64,000 nt of DNA from Pseudolactococcus sp041800635 (GTDB lineage: Bacteria > Bacillota > Bacilli > Lactobacillales > Streptococcaceae), in the NCBI GenBank assembly GCA_047833645.1, contig CP181259.1, forward strand, positions 682,001 through 746,000, in the 5' to 3' direction. Below, one piece after another: positions 41,280 to 50,959 of the stretch (position 1 is its first letter; each line of letters opens with the position of its first letter). The position numbers were made by a program, and so were the translations under genes. A model generated the notes under the pieces. That model made no database searches. It worked only from the letters and a program-made list of their open reading frames with translations, and was not told the DNA's origin.

Positions 41280-42698
41280 TTAACCCACAGATCCTTCCAT
41301 TTCATAACTAATCAAGCGATTCAACTCAACCGCATATTCCATAGGTAATTCTTTCGTGAACGGTTCAACGAATCCCATGACGATCATTTCTGTCGCCTCA
41401 GACTCTGTCAAGCCACGGCTCATGAGGTAGTAGAGCTGCTCTTCAGAAATCTTAGAGACCTTCGCTTCGTGCTCAAGCGCAACTTGCGAATTGTGAATTT
41501 CATTAAAGGGAATCGTATCAGATTTAGAAATATCATCCATGATGATCGTATCACATTCGATATGGCTGACTGATTTCTTACTGGCTGGATTGAAAGTCAC
41601 CTGACCACGGTAGTTGACCTCACCACCACCTTTGGCAATGGACTTAGACACAATCGAGCTTGAGGTATTTGGCGCATTGTGTATCATTTTAGCCCCAGTA
41701 TCTTGAATTTGTGACCGATTGGCAAAGGCGATAGATAACATGGTACCGCGTGCGCCAGGACCATCCAAATAAACGGCTGGATATTTCATGGTAATCGCAG
41801 CACCCAAGTTACCGTCGATCCATTCAACCGTCGCATTGCTCAAAGCACGAGCACGTTTGGTTACCAAGTTATAAACGTTATCAGACCAGTTTTGGATGGT
41901 TGAGTAACGCACGTAAGCGCCGTCAAGGGCGAAGATTTCAACGACTGCCGCGTGAAGTGAGTTACTGTTATAAGTCGGTGCTGTACAGCCTTCGACATAA
42001 TGTACGCTGGCACCTTCGTCAACAACGATCAGTGTCCGCTCAAACTGACCTGTATTTTCGTTGTTAATCCGGAAATAAGTCTGCAATGGAATATCAACTT
42101 TGATGCCTTTAGGAACGTAGATGAAAGTCCCACCAGACCAAACAGCTGAGTTAAGAGCTGCCAATTTATTATCAGTTGGAGGCACTAGTTTTGCGAAATA
42201 TTTCTTGAAAATTTCAGGATATTCTTTTAAGGCTGAATCCGTGTCGGTAAAGACGATACCGAGTTTTGTGAACTCATCTTTCATGTTATGATAGACAACT
42301 TCTGACTCATACTGAGCTGAAGCTCCTGCCAAATAAGCACGTTCTGCTTCTGGAATCCCGATACGTTCAAAAGTTTCTTTGATTTTTTCAGGCACATCAT
42401 CCCATGAACGAGCCGGTTTATCTGATGCTTTTTGATAATAAATGATATCGTCAAAATTAACACCTGATAAATCTGGTCCCCATTTAGGGAGTGGCAATTT
42501 GTGGTAGGCTTCTAGTGATTTCAAACGGAAATCAAGCATCCACTCTGGTTCTTCTTTTTCAGCTGAGATAGCACGAACAACTTCTTCAGTCAGGCCACGG
42601 CCTGTCGAATAAATTGGTGTTACGTCATCGTGAAAACCAAACTGATAGTCACCTAAGTCAACTTCTTCAATGTTGGGTTTGATAATATCTTCTGCCAT
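41280..42698 (-). CDS. sufB: Fe-S cluster assembly scaffold SufB
   Basis: 472 residues, usual length. Seen: YYQKASDKPARSWDDVP, SAVWSGGTFIYVPKGIKVD, VHYVEGCTAPTY, RGQVTFNPASKKSVSHIECDT and YYLMSRGLTESEA. Forms the SufBCD scaffold. Last gene of the operon, 45 nt behind the tgt-type gene. Confidence 0.98.
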   Translation of the reverse strand: MAEDIIKPNIEEVDLGDYQFGFHDDVTPIYSTGRGLTEEVVRAISAEKEEPEWMLDFRLKSLEAYHKLPLPKWGPDLSGVNFDDIIYYQKASDKPARSWDDVPEKIKETFERIGIPEAERAYLAGASAQYESEVVYHNMKDEFTKLGIVFTDTDSALKEYPEIFKKYFAKLVPPTDNKLAALNSAVWSGGTFIYVPKGIKVDIPLQTYFRINNENTGQFERTLIVVDEGASVHYVEGCTAPTYNSNSLHAAVVEIFALDGAYVRYSTIQNWSDNVYNLVTKRARALSNATVEWIDGNLGAAITMKYPAVYLDGPGARGTMLSIAFANRSQIQDTGAKMIHNAPNTSSSIVSKSIAKGGGEVNYRGQVTFNPASKKSVSHIECDTIIMDDISKSDTIPFNEIHNSQVALEHEAKVSKISEEQLYYLMSRGLTESEATEMIVMGFVEPFTKELPMEYAVELNRLISYEMEGSVG

Positions 42699-42743
42699 AT
42701 TTTTTGGTGCCTTTCATTTTTTAATTAACGGTAAACCGTCTAC

Positions 42744-44042
42744 TTATTGCCATTCTGCTGGACTGGTATAAAGGAAATCGCGGGCGCGTTCCTCACCATA
42801 ATAACGGACTAAGAAATCACGTTTATAAGCCCAGAAGGCATGATCGGAGTCGTTCAATTTCTGACGAATCTCTTCTACTGTTCTCACCACAAAACGTTCA
42901 TTGTGAATACTTGCAAGAACCATGCCTGTCACTTCATTGGCTTTAAACAAATGACGAAGATAGGCTTTGGTATGATTCTCACAAGTATAGCAATCACAAT
43001 CGCGATCAAGTGGTGTGAAATCATCTTCAAATTTCTTGTTTTTAATGTTGATTCGGCCATCATAGGTAAAGATGGCACCATTTCTGGCTTGACGCGTCGG
43101 TGCAACACAGTCAAAGGTGTCACAACCATATTCAACACCGAGGAATAAATCAGCAGGCTGTGCGCCCATCCCCAATAAATGTCTGGGTTTTCCTTCTGGA
43201 AGGGTTTCATTAATCCAAGTTAACACGTCTGGCAATTCCTCTGGTTGAAAAGTCCCACCAATGCCGAAACCGTCAAACTGCTCACCATTTTCAAGAGTTA
43301 AACCACCTAGGAAACTAGCACTTTCGCGGCGATAGTCTTCTTCACGTGCGCCTTGGACGACACCAAAGAGGGCTTGTTGCCATTCACCTTTTTCAGCGTG
43401 AACAGCGTTCAAGGCTGCATGACGACGCAATGAACGTTCTGCCCAAGCATGTGTCGTGTCGAGCGCAGATTTGATCTGCTCACGACCTGCTAGAGGAGAG
43501 GTCAATTCATCGAAGGCCATGTGGATATCGGCTGCGATTTGATGTTGCAACTCCATCGAATATTCCGGTGTCATGTAAATCTTATCACCGTTGAGATGAC
43601 TCTTAAACCAGACGCCTTCTTTTTCAACTTTGGTCAGCTGATCAGCACTCATCACGGCATTTTCAGCTGAGCCTTTTGTCGTATGACTGGTCGCATCCAA
43701 GCCTTTTTTAAAAGCCATACCGAGCGAATAAACTTGGAAACCACCTGAATCGGTATACATGGGTTTGTGGTAATTCATAAATTTATGAATCCCACCAGCC
43801 TTAGCCAACAAATCTCCACCTGGACGTAACATTAAGTGATAGGTGTTTGACAAAATTGACTGAGCCCCAAGAGCGTCAATTTCAGCATTGGTCAAGGTTT
43901 TCATGGTTGCGGCTGTTGCGGCACCGATGTAGGCTGGCGTTTGAATGTCCCCATGTGGCGTTGAAATCGTGCCACTACGCGCCAAGGTATTGGGGATTTG
44001 ACGTTTGATATCAAACGATAAGGCTTCTTTATTTTGCGTCAT
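42744..44042 (-). CDS. tgt: tRNA-guanine transglycosylase, divergent type
   Basis: 432 residues, about 50 longer than ordinary bacterial Tgt. Seen: catalytic DSGGFQVYSL, nucleophile region YGCDTFDCVAPTRQARNG, zinc site CDCYTCENHTKAYLRHL. Differences: HLNGDKIYMTPE, FDELTSPLAGREQ insertion, VVQGAREEDYRRES, and GFGIGGTF where usual enzymes have the base-selecting GGLAVGE. Exchanges G34 for a deazaguanine base (preQ1 or queuine). The altered pocket makes its substrate uncertain. Its ATG follows the sufU stop with no gap (TAAATG), so it is translated as part of the SUF operon. Confidence 0.9.
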   Translation of the reverse strand: MTQNKEALSFDIKRQIPNTLARSGTISTPHGDIQTPAYIGAATAATMKTLTNAEIDALGAQSILSNTYHLMLRPGGDLLAKAGGIHKFMNYHKPMYTDSGGFQVYSLGMAFKKGLDATSHTTKGSAENAVMSADQLTKVEKEGVWFKSHLNGDKIYMTPEYSMELQHQIAADIHMAFDELTSPLAGREQIKSALDTTHAWAERSLRRHAALNAVHAEKGEWQQALFGVVQGAREEDYRRESASFLGGLTLENGEQFDGFGIGGTFQPEELPDVLTWINETLPEGKPRHLLGMGAQPADLFLGVEYGCDTFDCVAPTRQARNGAIFTYDGRINIKNKKFEDDFTPLDRDCDCYTCENHTKAYLRHLFKANEVTGMVLASIHNERFVVRTVEEIRQKLNDSDHAFWAYKRDFLVRYYGEERARDFLYTSPAEWQ

Positions 44043-44516
44043 TTAAATCTCACAGTGTCCTGATAGGTTGGCAACCTCAGAGCTGCCGTTATTATTTGCC
44101 AAGGCTTTTTTCAAAGCGTTCCATGCTAAGGTTGAGCATTTAATCCGTTGTGGAAATTTGGCAACGCCAGATAGCAAGGCACCATCGCCTAATCTTTCTT
44201 GACGGTCATCGGCTTTGCCTTGAACCATTTCAGAAAAAATATCTGCCAATTCAAAGGCTTCATCTGCCGTTTTGCCAATGACAGCATCGGTCATCATTGA
44301 GGCTGAAGCTGTCGAAATACTACAACCTGAGCCATCGAAGGCGACATCTGAAATGGTATCGCCGTCCAGTTTCAACGAGAGTTTAATCACGTCGCCACAG
44401 GTTGGGTTATTCAAATCCACCGTCTCACCATCCTGCAATTGGCCGTGGTGGTGCGGGTGACTTGAATGATCAAGAATCACCTGACGATAGAGGTTATCTA
44501 ATTTAGAAAGCGCCAT
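44043..44516 (-). CDS. sufU: Zinc-dependent sulfurtransferase SufU
   Basis: 157 residues. Seen: LDHSSHPHHHG, NPTCGD and the C-terminal KCSTLAWNAL, with the zinc/sulfur-accepting cysteines and Asp. Accepts persulfide from SufS in Firmicutes. Directly abuts tgt. Confidence 0.96.
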   Translation of the reverse strand: MALSKLDNLYRQVILDHSSHPHHHGQLQDGETVDLNNPTCGDVIKLSLKLDGDTISDVAFDGSGCSISTASASMMTDAVIGKTADEAFELADIFSEMVQGKADDRQERLGDGALLSGVAKFPQRIKCSTLAWNALKKALANNNGSSEVANLSGHCEI

Positions 44517-44579
44517 GGTTACTCCTTTGGTACTAGGCTGGTCAAGTCGTTTGGTGGCATCTGTTTAAGCGTTAAACAC

Positions 44580-45803
44580 TTAAACACCAAAGAACGCCTT
44601 GGTTAATTTAATGGCTTCGACTAACTTATCACAGTCAGCAAAAGTGTTATAGATGTAAAAACTAGCACGAGCTGTCGCAGGCAAGCCTAGATGATCAATC
44701 AAAGGCTGGGCACAGTGATGACCCGCACGGACAGCAACACCTTCCATATCAAGCGCCGTTGCGACATCATGGGGATGTAGATCGTCCAAATTAAAGGCAA
44801 TCACACCGCCACGGCGTTGATTATCTTCTGGGCCATAAATGGTCAAGCCTTCTATCTCACGCAATTTTGGCATGACATAGTTCAGCAAATCTTGCTCATG
44901 TTGATGGATAGTGTCAAGGCCTATTTCAGTCAGATAATCAACCGCTGCACCAAGTCCAATAGAGCCTGCGATATTTGGCGTTCCCGCTTCAAATTTCCAG
45001 GGTAACTCTTTCCAGGTTGCACTTTGTTCATAGACAAAGTCAATCATTTCGCCACCAAACTCAATCGGATTCATCTGATTGAGCAAGGCTTCTTTGCCAT
45101 ATAAAACACCGATCCCCGTAGGTCCCGCCATTTTATGACCAGAAAGCGCAAAGAAATCACAGTCTAAGTCTTGCACGTCTACCGTCATATGGGGTGTCGA
45201 TTGGGCACCATCTACGACCATGATTGCACCATGTGCATGGGCAATTTGGGCAATTTCCTTGACAGGATTAATCACACCCAAGACATTTGAAACATGGGTG
45301 ATGCTGACAAATTTTGTTTGATCTGTCACCTTAGCCCGCAGGTCAGCCATATCCAGTTCACCTTCTTTAAGGTAAACGAATTTCAGGATTGCACCTGTTT
45401 TAGCTGCTGCTTGTTGCCAAGGAATAATATTAGAGTGGTGCTCCATGATTGAGATGACGATTTCATCATCTGGTTGTAAAATCTGCTCCGCAAATTTTGC
45501 CACCCAGTTTAAGGCGGTCGTTGTCCCACGCGTGAACAGAACTTCCTTACGAGAACTGGCATTGATAAAGGCGCGAACCTTATCACGACTCGCTTCATAA
45601 TCAGCGGTTGCACGCTCTGCCAAGGTATGCACACCACGGTGCACATTGGCATTATCATGCTCATAATAAGCACGAATGGCATCTAAGACTTGTCGAGGTT
45701 TCTGTGTTGTTGCCGCACTATCCAGATAAACCAAAGGCTCATCGTTGACGATTTGATCCAGAATTTGAAAATCACTCCGGATTTTTTCGATTTCTATGGT
45801 CAT
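44580..45803 (-). CDS. sufS: Cysteine desulfurase SufS
   Basis: 407 residues. Seen: YLDSAATTQKP, HHSNIIPWQQ, the pyridoxal-phosphate Lys in ALSGHKMAGPTGIGVLYG and the catalytic Cys in RAGHHCAQP. Supplies sulfur for cluster assembly. Confidence 0.98.
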   Translation of the reverse strand: MTIEIEKIRSDFQILDQIVNDEPLVYLDSAATTQKPRQVLDAIRAYYEHDNANVHRGVHTLAERATADYEASRDKVRAFINASSRKEVLFTRGTTTALNWVAKFAEQILQPDDEIVISIMEHHSNIIPWQQAAAKTGAILKFVYLKEGELDMADLRAKVTDQTKFVSITHVSNVLGVINPVKEIAQIAHAHGAIMVVDGAQSTPHMTVDVQDLDCDFFALSGHKMAGPTGIGVLYGKEALLNQMNPIEFGGEMIDFVYEQSATWKELPWKFEAGTPNIAGSIGLGAAVDYLTEIGLDTIHQHEQDLLNYVMPKLREIEGLTIYGPEDNQRRGGVIAFNLDDLHPHDVATALDMEGVAVRAGHHCAQPLIDHLGLPATARASFYIYNTFADCDKLVEAIKLTKAFFGV

Positions 45804-45853
45804 CTAGTCTCACTCCTACATTAAACTGTTGATACTCACTTATGCAAAAAAAC

Positions 45854-47116
45854 TTAACGTTTATCTAGTTTACTTTCGATCACATCAATCATTTCTTGAC
45901 GAACTGCCTTAACCGGAATTTCACCGATAACAGCGCCCAAAAAGCCACGAACGACCAAACGTTCAGCAGTATCTTGATCCAGACCGCGACTCATAAGGTA
46001 GTACATATCTTCTGGGTCCACCTGACCGATTGACGCCGCGTGACCTGCCGTCACATCATTTTCATCGATCAAAAGAATTGGATTAGCATCCGAACGTGCC
46101 TTATCAGACAACATCAAGACACGTGATTCTTGTTGCGCATCTGCACCTTTAGCACCACGGATGATGTGACCAATGCCGTTGAACGTCAAGGTTCCGGCTT
46201 CTAAGATGACACCGTGTTGCAAAATATGCCCAATCGAATGTGGCGCATAGTTGGTAACACGTGTATCAATACCTTGAATTTGTTTACCTGAAGAGATCGC
46301 CACCGCTTTAAGTTCTGCGTGACTACCTTCACCAACCAAGTCGCTGTCAAAATCTGCAACGACATTACCTTCGTTCATCACACCAAGGTTCCAGTCGATT
46401 TGTGCATTTTTATTTAAGCGACCACGACGACTGATGAAAGTTGTCAAATTGCTACCTAAACGGTCAATCGCTGAAAACTTAACTTGTGCGCCTTCAAGTG
46501 CGATTACTTCGACTGCAATGTTGGCTGTATTTTTAACGCTATCTTTGCCAAGGCTTTCAAAACGTTCCAGATAAGACAACTTAGCGTGTTTCCCGACGAT
46601 AATCAAAACGTGTTTATTGAAAGGTACCGCTTCGTCAGAATCTTGGTAAAAGAGACCTTCGACTGGTACATTCACTTCAACGTTATCTGGCACGTATAAA
46701 ACTGCCGCTGAGTTAAAGTAAGCGGTATGGTAAGCTGTTAATTTGTCTTCGTCAAAAGGCAAAGCTGTCCCGAAATACTGTTCGACGATTTCTGGAATTT
46801 CTTCTAGGGCTGAATAAAAGTCTGTGAAAATCACACCTTTATTAGCCAAATCTGGTGATAATTGTTGGAAAACAGTTGTCGTGCCGACTTGAATCAATTT
46901 AGGATTTTCACCTAAGTTTGTAAAATCTGGCACATTTGAACTGTCAAGAGATTCAGTGATATCATTGTTACCAAAGTTCCAACGGTCAAGCTTGACACGC
47001 TGAATTAAGGGGAGTTTCAAGTCACTGATTTTATCAAATGCCGTTTGACGGCGCACTTGCAACCATTCTGGTTCCGCATGGGCCTGTGAAAAAGCAATAA
47101 TATTTTCTTTCGCCAT
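45854..47116 (-). CDS. sufD: Fe-S cluster assembly protein SufD
   Basis: 420 residues from ATG 47116 with AAGGAGC; a longer in-frame start lies inside sufC. Seen: EPEWLQVRRQTAFDKI, LTFNGIGHIIRGAKG, QQESRVLMLSDKARSDANP, YYLMSRGLDQDTA. Pairs with SufB and SufC. Confidence 0.97.
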   Translation of the reverse strand: MAKENIIAFSQAHAEPEWLQVRRQTAFDKISDLKLPLIQRVKLDRWNFGNNDITESLDSSNVPDFTNLGENPKLIQVGTTTVFQQLSPDLANKGVIFTDFYSALEEIPEIVEQYFGTALPFDEDKLTAYHTAYFNSAAVLYVPDNVEVNVPVEGLFYQDSDEAVPFNKHVLIIVGKHAKLSYLERFESLGKDSVKNTANIAVEVIALEGAQVKFSAIDRLGSNLTTFISRRGRLNKNAQIDWNLGVMNEGNVVADFDSDLVGEGSHAELKAVAISSGKQIQGIDTRVTNYAPHSIGHILQHGVILEAGTLTFNGIGHIIRGAKGADAQQESRVLMLSDKARSDANPILLIDENDVTAGHAASIGQVDPEDMYYLMSRGLDQDTAERLVVRGFLGAVIGEIPVKAVRQEMIDVIESKLDKR

Positions 47117-47129
47117 ATTATGCTCCTTC

Positions 47130-47900
47130 TTAAGCTTCTTCTTTGTACTCGATACCAAGATCTTTCGCGATGCCATGGTAACCTTCAGTTTCCAAGCGTG
47201 CTGCTAATTCAGGGCCACCTGTCATGACAACGCGGCCTTCCATCATCACGTGCACCACATCTGGTGTGATGTAGTTCAAGAGACGTTGGTAGTGAGTGAT
47301 GATCAAGGCACCGAAGTTTTCACCACGGATAGCATTGACACCTTTAGAAACGACTTTTAGGGCATCAATATCAAGACCTGAGTCGATTTCATCTAGGATA
47401 GCAAATTTAGGTTCAAGCATGAGTAACTGTAGAATTTCGTTACGTTTTTTCTCACCACCTGAAAAGCCTTCGTTGAGGTAGCGTTCAGCCATGGCTTCGT
47501 CCATATTGAGCAAGTCCATTTTGCTGTCCAATTTCTTCAAGAAGTCCATGACACCAATTTTGTCATCTTCTTCACGGCCAGCATTCATGGCAGCGCGCAT
47601 GAATTCAGCATTCGTAATTCCAGCAATTTCACTTGGATATTGCATGGCCAAGAAAAGACCTAAACGCGCGCGTTCGTCTACTTCAAGTTCTAACACATTG
47701 ACACCGTCAAGCAAAATCTCGCCTTGTGTGACTTCAAAATTAGGGTTACCCATAATCGCAGCAGAAAGTGTTGATTTCCCAGTACCATTTGGTCCCATGA
47801 TCGCATGAATCTCGTTTGTATTGATTGTCAGGTTCACACCTTTAAGGATTTCTTTTTCCTCAACGCGGACGTATAAATCTTTAATTTCTAATGTAGACAT
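47130..47900 (-). CDS. sufC: Fe-S cluster assembly ATPase SufC
   Basis: 256 residues from ATG 47900 with GGAGGAACCT. Seen: Walker A IMGPNGTGKSTLS, signature GFSGGEKKRNEIL, Walker B FAILDEIDSGLDIDAL. First gene of sufC-D-S-U-tgt-B. Confidence 0.98.
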   Translation of the reverse strand: MSTLEIKDLYVRVEEKEILKGVNLTINTNEIHAIMGPNGTGKSTLSAAIMGNPNFEVTQGEILLDGVNVLELEVDERARLGLFLAMQYPSEIAGITNAEFMRAAMNAGREEDDKIGVMDFLKKLDSKMDLLNMDEAMAERYLNEGFSGGEKKRNEILQLLMLEPKFAILDEIDSGLDIDALKVVSKGVNAIRGENFGALIITHYQRLLNYITPDVVHVMMEGRVVMTGGPELAARLETEGYHGIAKDLGIEYKEEA

Positions 47901-47929
47901 AGGTTCCTCCAATTATTGTTCTAATCACT

Positions 47930-47935
47930 ATTTTA
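47930..47935 (-). promoter_or_regulatory. suf operon -10 box
   Basis: TGA then TAAAAT (47935-47930); no clear -35. Leader about 24 nt. Confidence 0.5.
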
Positions 47936-47977
47936 TCAAAATAAAAGACAAAATAAAATCATTCTGTCCAAAAACTT

Positions 47978-49150
47978 TTACATTTTCCTTTTTTTCTTAA
48001 CTTCTTGACGATAGTCACTATTGCCAATAAATTTAACAATGTTTAACAGCGGCGTTCGATTCTCGCCCAAGACACCAATCAGCTCGATCAACACCTCTAA
48101 GCCGATCAGACTAAAAATCAGCAAGAAAGTCCCACCCCAACGAGATGACACGTTAAGAATCAAGGCGATAAATGAGAAAATCCCCGCAATCCCGTAGATC
48201 ACTAAAACAGCCGCGTGTTGTGTCAGACCAAGACTCAGAAGCCGATGGTGCAAGTGCATCCGATCCGCCTCGACCATGCTGCCACCATTAAGCTTGCGGC
48301 GAATCATGGCCACCACCGTATCGGTCAATGGTACACCCAAAATCAGCATCGGTGTGACGACAGCCACAGCTGTCGCATTTTTCAAGCCTTGCAATGACAA
48401 CACTGAAATCATAAAGCCTAAGAATAAGGCGCCCGTGTCCCCCAGATAAATAATGGCAGGTGGGAAATTATAGGGGAAAAAGCCCGCAATCGCGAAAACG
48501 AGGGCAAAGATGGTAATCGGGAGATAAACATTGGACGTCCCTAAGAAGAAATAGGCGACCAAGCCCATGGTAGTCAGACTGATAATCGAGACACCACTGG
48601 CTAATCCATCTAGTCCATCAATCAGATTGACCGCATTGGTAATGGCTAGAATCCAGAAAATCGTGGCTAGAAAAGACAACCAGTCTGGAAAGACTAAAAG
48701 TGGCCCACCAAAGGGAATTTTGAAGTTATCAAAATGACTGGTCGTGAAAAACCAAATGACACAGGCACCAGCGATTTGTCCCACTAACTTACTTTTGGCC
48801 CCAAGCTCCATGATGTCATCAATCAAGCCTGTCACCGCCACAATACCACCACCTAAAATGAAAGGCCAGACATAGCTGAGATAGGACGTTTTTGTGCTTG
48901 AATAATTTGGCAGCGAAACGAAACGAGGCAAGACAAGTAACGTGATGACTGAAAAGGCGACAAAAATCGCAACACCCCCAGCTGACGGCATCGGTTTGAC
49001 ATTAATGCGACGGGCATTTGGATTATCAACTGCCCCAATTTTACGAGACACCACAATCATGATCGGGGTTAAAATCAAGGCAATGATGGCCGTGACTAAT
49101 AAAATAATAATATATTTGACCGTAAATGGAAATTCAGATAAGTTATGCAT
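47978..49150 (-). CDS. tagO: Undecaprenyl-phosphate N-acetylglucosaminyl 1-phosphate transferase
   Basis: 390 residues with about ten to eleven membrane helices. Seen: GLIDDIMELGAKSKLVGQ (catalytic Asp pair), NAVNLIDGLDGLASGV, YLGDTGALFLGF and ADRMHLHHRL. Starts teichoic acid or rhamnose-polysaccharide synthesis on the lipid carrier. mecA-tagO-suf order as in streptococci (where it is rgpG). No Shine-Dalgarno; predicted leader of about 2 nt. Confidence 0.95.
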   Translation of the reverse strand: MHNLSEFPFTVKYIIILLVTAIIALILTPIMIVVSRKIGAVDNPNARRINVKPMPSAGGVAIFVAFSVITLLVLPRFVSLPNYSSTKTSYLSYVWPFILGGGIVAVTGLIDDIMELGAKSKLVGQIAGACVIWFFTTSHFDNFKIPFGGPLLVFPDWLSFLATIFWILAITNAVNLIDGLDGLASGVSIISLTTMGLVAYFFLGTSNVYLPITIFALVFAIAGFFPYNFPPAIIYLGDTGALFLGFMISVLSLQGLKNATAVAVVTPMLILGVPLTDTVVAMIRRKLNGGSMVEADRMHLHHRLLSLGLTQHAAVLVIYGIAGIFSFIALILNVSSRWGGTFLLIFSLIGLEVLIELIGVLGENRTPLLNIVKFIGNSDYRQEVKKKRKM

Positions 49151-49158
49151 ATATTAGT

Positions 49159-49164
49159 ATTATA
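49159..49164 (-). promoter_or_regulatory. tagO extended -10 promoter, near-leaderless
   Basis: TGG then TATAAT (49164-49159), eight bases, ATG. Confidence 0.6.
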
Positions 49165-49265
49165 CCATATTCTTCTCTTTTTATAGGTGATATTTTGTAC
49201 CAAGCACCTGAGTTTAGGCGCAGTTTAGACACTTTTTTCACCTGATGACCTCATCACATCTCAAC

Positions 49266-49297
49266 AAAAAACGACAAGGTCTTGTTGACCTGATCGT
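49266..49297 (-). terminator. yjjG-like gene terminator
   Basis: ACGA..AGGTC / GACCT..TCGT stem, T run on the minus strand. Confidence 0.7.
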
Positions 49298-49317
49298 CCT
49301 TGCTCTGATTCACTTGG

Positions 49318-50025
49318 TTATTTTGTCACCTCAACCTTGAGCACTGTCAAAAGCTCAGATAAGGTTGAAATCGTTTCAGTCGGCTGAACATCACGCCCAA
49401 GATTATCTTGACCAGCCTGATGCAACCAAACACTGGCAATCTCCGCCTGATTCGCCCCCAAAATATCAGTGGATAAGGTATCACCAACCATTAAAAACGC
49501 CGATTTATCTAAATCTGGATACAGCCTCACAATATGCTCAAAAAATGCCTGACTCGGCTTAGCATGACCGATTTCCTCAGAAATCACGACATGCTCAAAA
49601 TACCGATGAAAGCCCGTCAATTGCAAGCGCTGATATTGCGTCGCCGTCTTACCATTGGTCCCAACCACTAACTTATAGCCTCTTTGGGACAATGTTGCTA
49701 ACACCTGATCAGCATCTGGCATCACCGCATCGTTAGCATCCAAAACCTGACGATAAAGTGCCTCTGCTGCCACACCATCAATGGTTTGATTAAAAGCAGC
49801 GAAAGTTTCCGAAAACCGTTGATTTAAAAGCGGCTGAGGTTGGGCCCCCTTTTCAATCGCCTGCCAAACCCGCGCATTGATATCAAGATAAGTCGCCACC
49901 CAGGCGTCATAGTCTAGCGTCACCGTCTTAAACGCTTTAAAAACTGTCGCCAGTCCCTTCTTTTCACCCGCCTTAAAATCCAGTACTGTATCATCTAAAT
50001 CAAATATTATCACACGATAGCGCAT
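49318..50025 (-). CDS. HAD-family pyrimidine 5'-nucleotidase, YjjG type
   Basis: 235 residues from ATG 50025 with AAAGGGG. Seen: VIIFDLDDTVLDF (nucleophile Asp), VVGTNGKTATQYQRL, GHAKPSQAFF and MVGDTLSTDILGANQAE. Dephosphorylates nucleoside monophosphates including damaged pyrimidines in E. coli; same role assumed here. Confidence 0.9.
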   Translation of the reverse strand: MRYRVIIFDLDDTVLDFKAGEKKGLATVFKAFKTVTLDYDAWVATYLDINARVWQAIEKGAQPQPLLNQRFSETFAAFNQTIDGVAAEALYRQVLDANDAVMPDADQVLATLSQRGYKLVVGTNGKTATQYQRLQLTGFHRYFEHVVISEEIGHAKPSQAFFEHIVRLYPDLDKSAFLMVGDTLSTDILGANQAEIASVWLHQAGQDNLGRDVQPTETISTLSELLTVLKVEVTK

Positions 50026-50128
50026 CTTCGTTTCCCCTTTTTCGAATAGTCTATCTCTATTATAGCGTAAAAATGTAGTTGTCAGTCTTTTTAAAAACAA
50101 CTGACCACCAACCAGCCCATCAAGGCAC

Positions 50129-50154
50129 AAAAAAATAGCGAAAATTCGCTATTT
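50129..50154 (-). terminator. mecA terminator
   Basis: AAATAGCGAA / TTCGCTATTT stem with seven T on the minus strand. Confidence 0.85.
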
Positions 50155-50173
50155 ACCTGGCCATCATGCCACC

Positions 50174-50839
50174 TTAAATCTGTTGCAAACTCTCAAGTGC
50201 TTCTTCTCTAAAAATCGTTTGACCATGCTCCAGCAAAGCTTCCCGTGAAAAATCAGACGGCTTGCCATACTCTAACATTCTAGCACGCAGCAAGCTCACT
50301 TCTTTAAAGCCTTTACGCTTTTGATTATCCAAAATCGTCAAGTAGAAATGGTCTTGAAATTGGAAAAGTTCTGATTCTTCCACATCGTCAATCACAGCTT
50401 GACTCAGCTTCACGGCATCTGATATTTTATTGAACTTGAGGATAAAATAAACAAAGTCTGCCTGGTCATCCATAACATCAAAGTTAGGCTTGCTTGATAG
50501 GTTATCCATGAGACTTGCCATATCACCCATCTGTTCCATGGCTTCATCCATCATTTCCTGCAAGCCTTCTGACCCTTCCGGAAACTGCATGTGATCCATG
50601 TTCAATTCTTCCGTCACTAACAAATCCACACCTTGCGGATGCGGGCGAACTTGGAAAGTCATCATGCCGGTATTGGCAAACTTATCTTCAATCTCTAACT
50701 CACTGACCAACTCATAAAATAACTTTTCAACCATCCCTTGGTTGACCAAAAAGTCACTCATTTTAATATCATGCGACTTCAAATCATCAAATGTCAGGGA
50801 AATTTTAATCGTTTTATCATTAATTTGTTTATATTCCAT
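50174..50839 (-). CDS. mecA: Adaptor protein MecA
   Basis: 221 residues. N-terminal substrate-binding part (MEYKQINDKTIKISLTFDDL), acidic linker (EGLQEMMDEAMEQMG), C-terminal ClpC-binding domain (DFVYFILKFNKISDAVKLSQ, FYLTIL). Targets ComK/ComX-type regulators and others to ClpCP. Extended -10 TGG-TATAAT lies near 50903-50898. Confidence 0.95.
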   Translation of the reverse strand: MEYKQINDKTIKISLTFDDLKSHDIKMSDFLVNQGMVEKLFYELVSELEIEDKFANTGMMTFQVRPHPQGVDLLVTEELNMDHMQFPEGSEGLQEMMDEAMEQMGDMASLMDNLSSKPNFDVMDDQADFVYFILKFNKISDAVKLSQAVIDDVEESELFQFQDHFYLTILDNQKRKGFKEVSLLRARMLEYGKPSDFSREALLEHGQTIFREEALESLQQI

Positions 50840-50959
50840 CGTACTAACCTCACGTTTCCTGCCAGAGCCTCTCCTTTACTTAAGCTACCCTAGACCCCTA
50901 TTATACCATAAAAGCGCCAAAATTAGCGCCTTTGAGTGATTGCGATGGCCTTATCTGGC

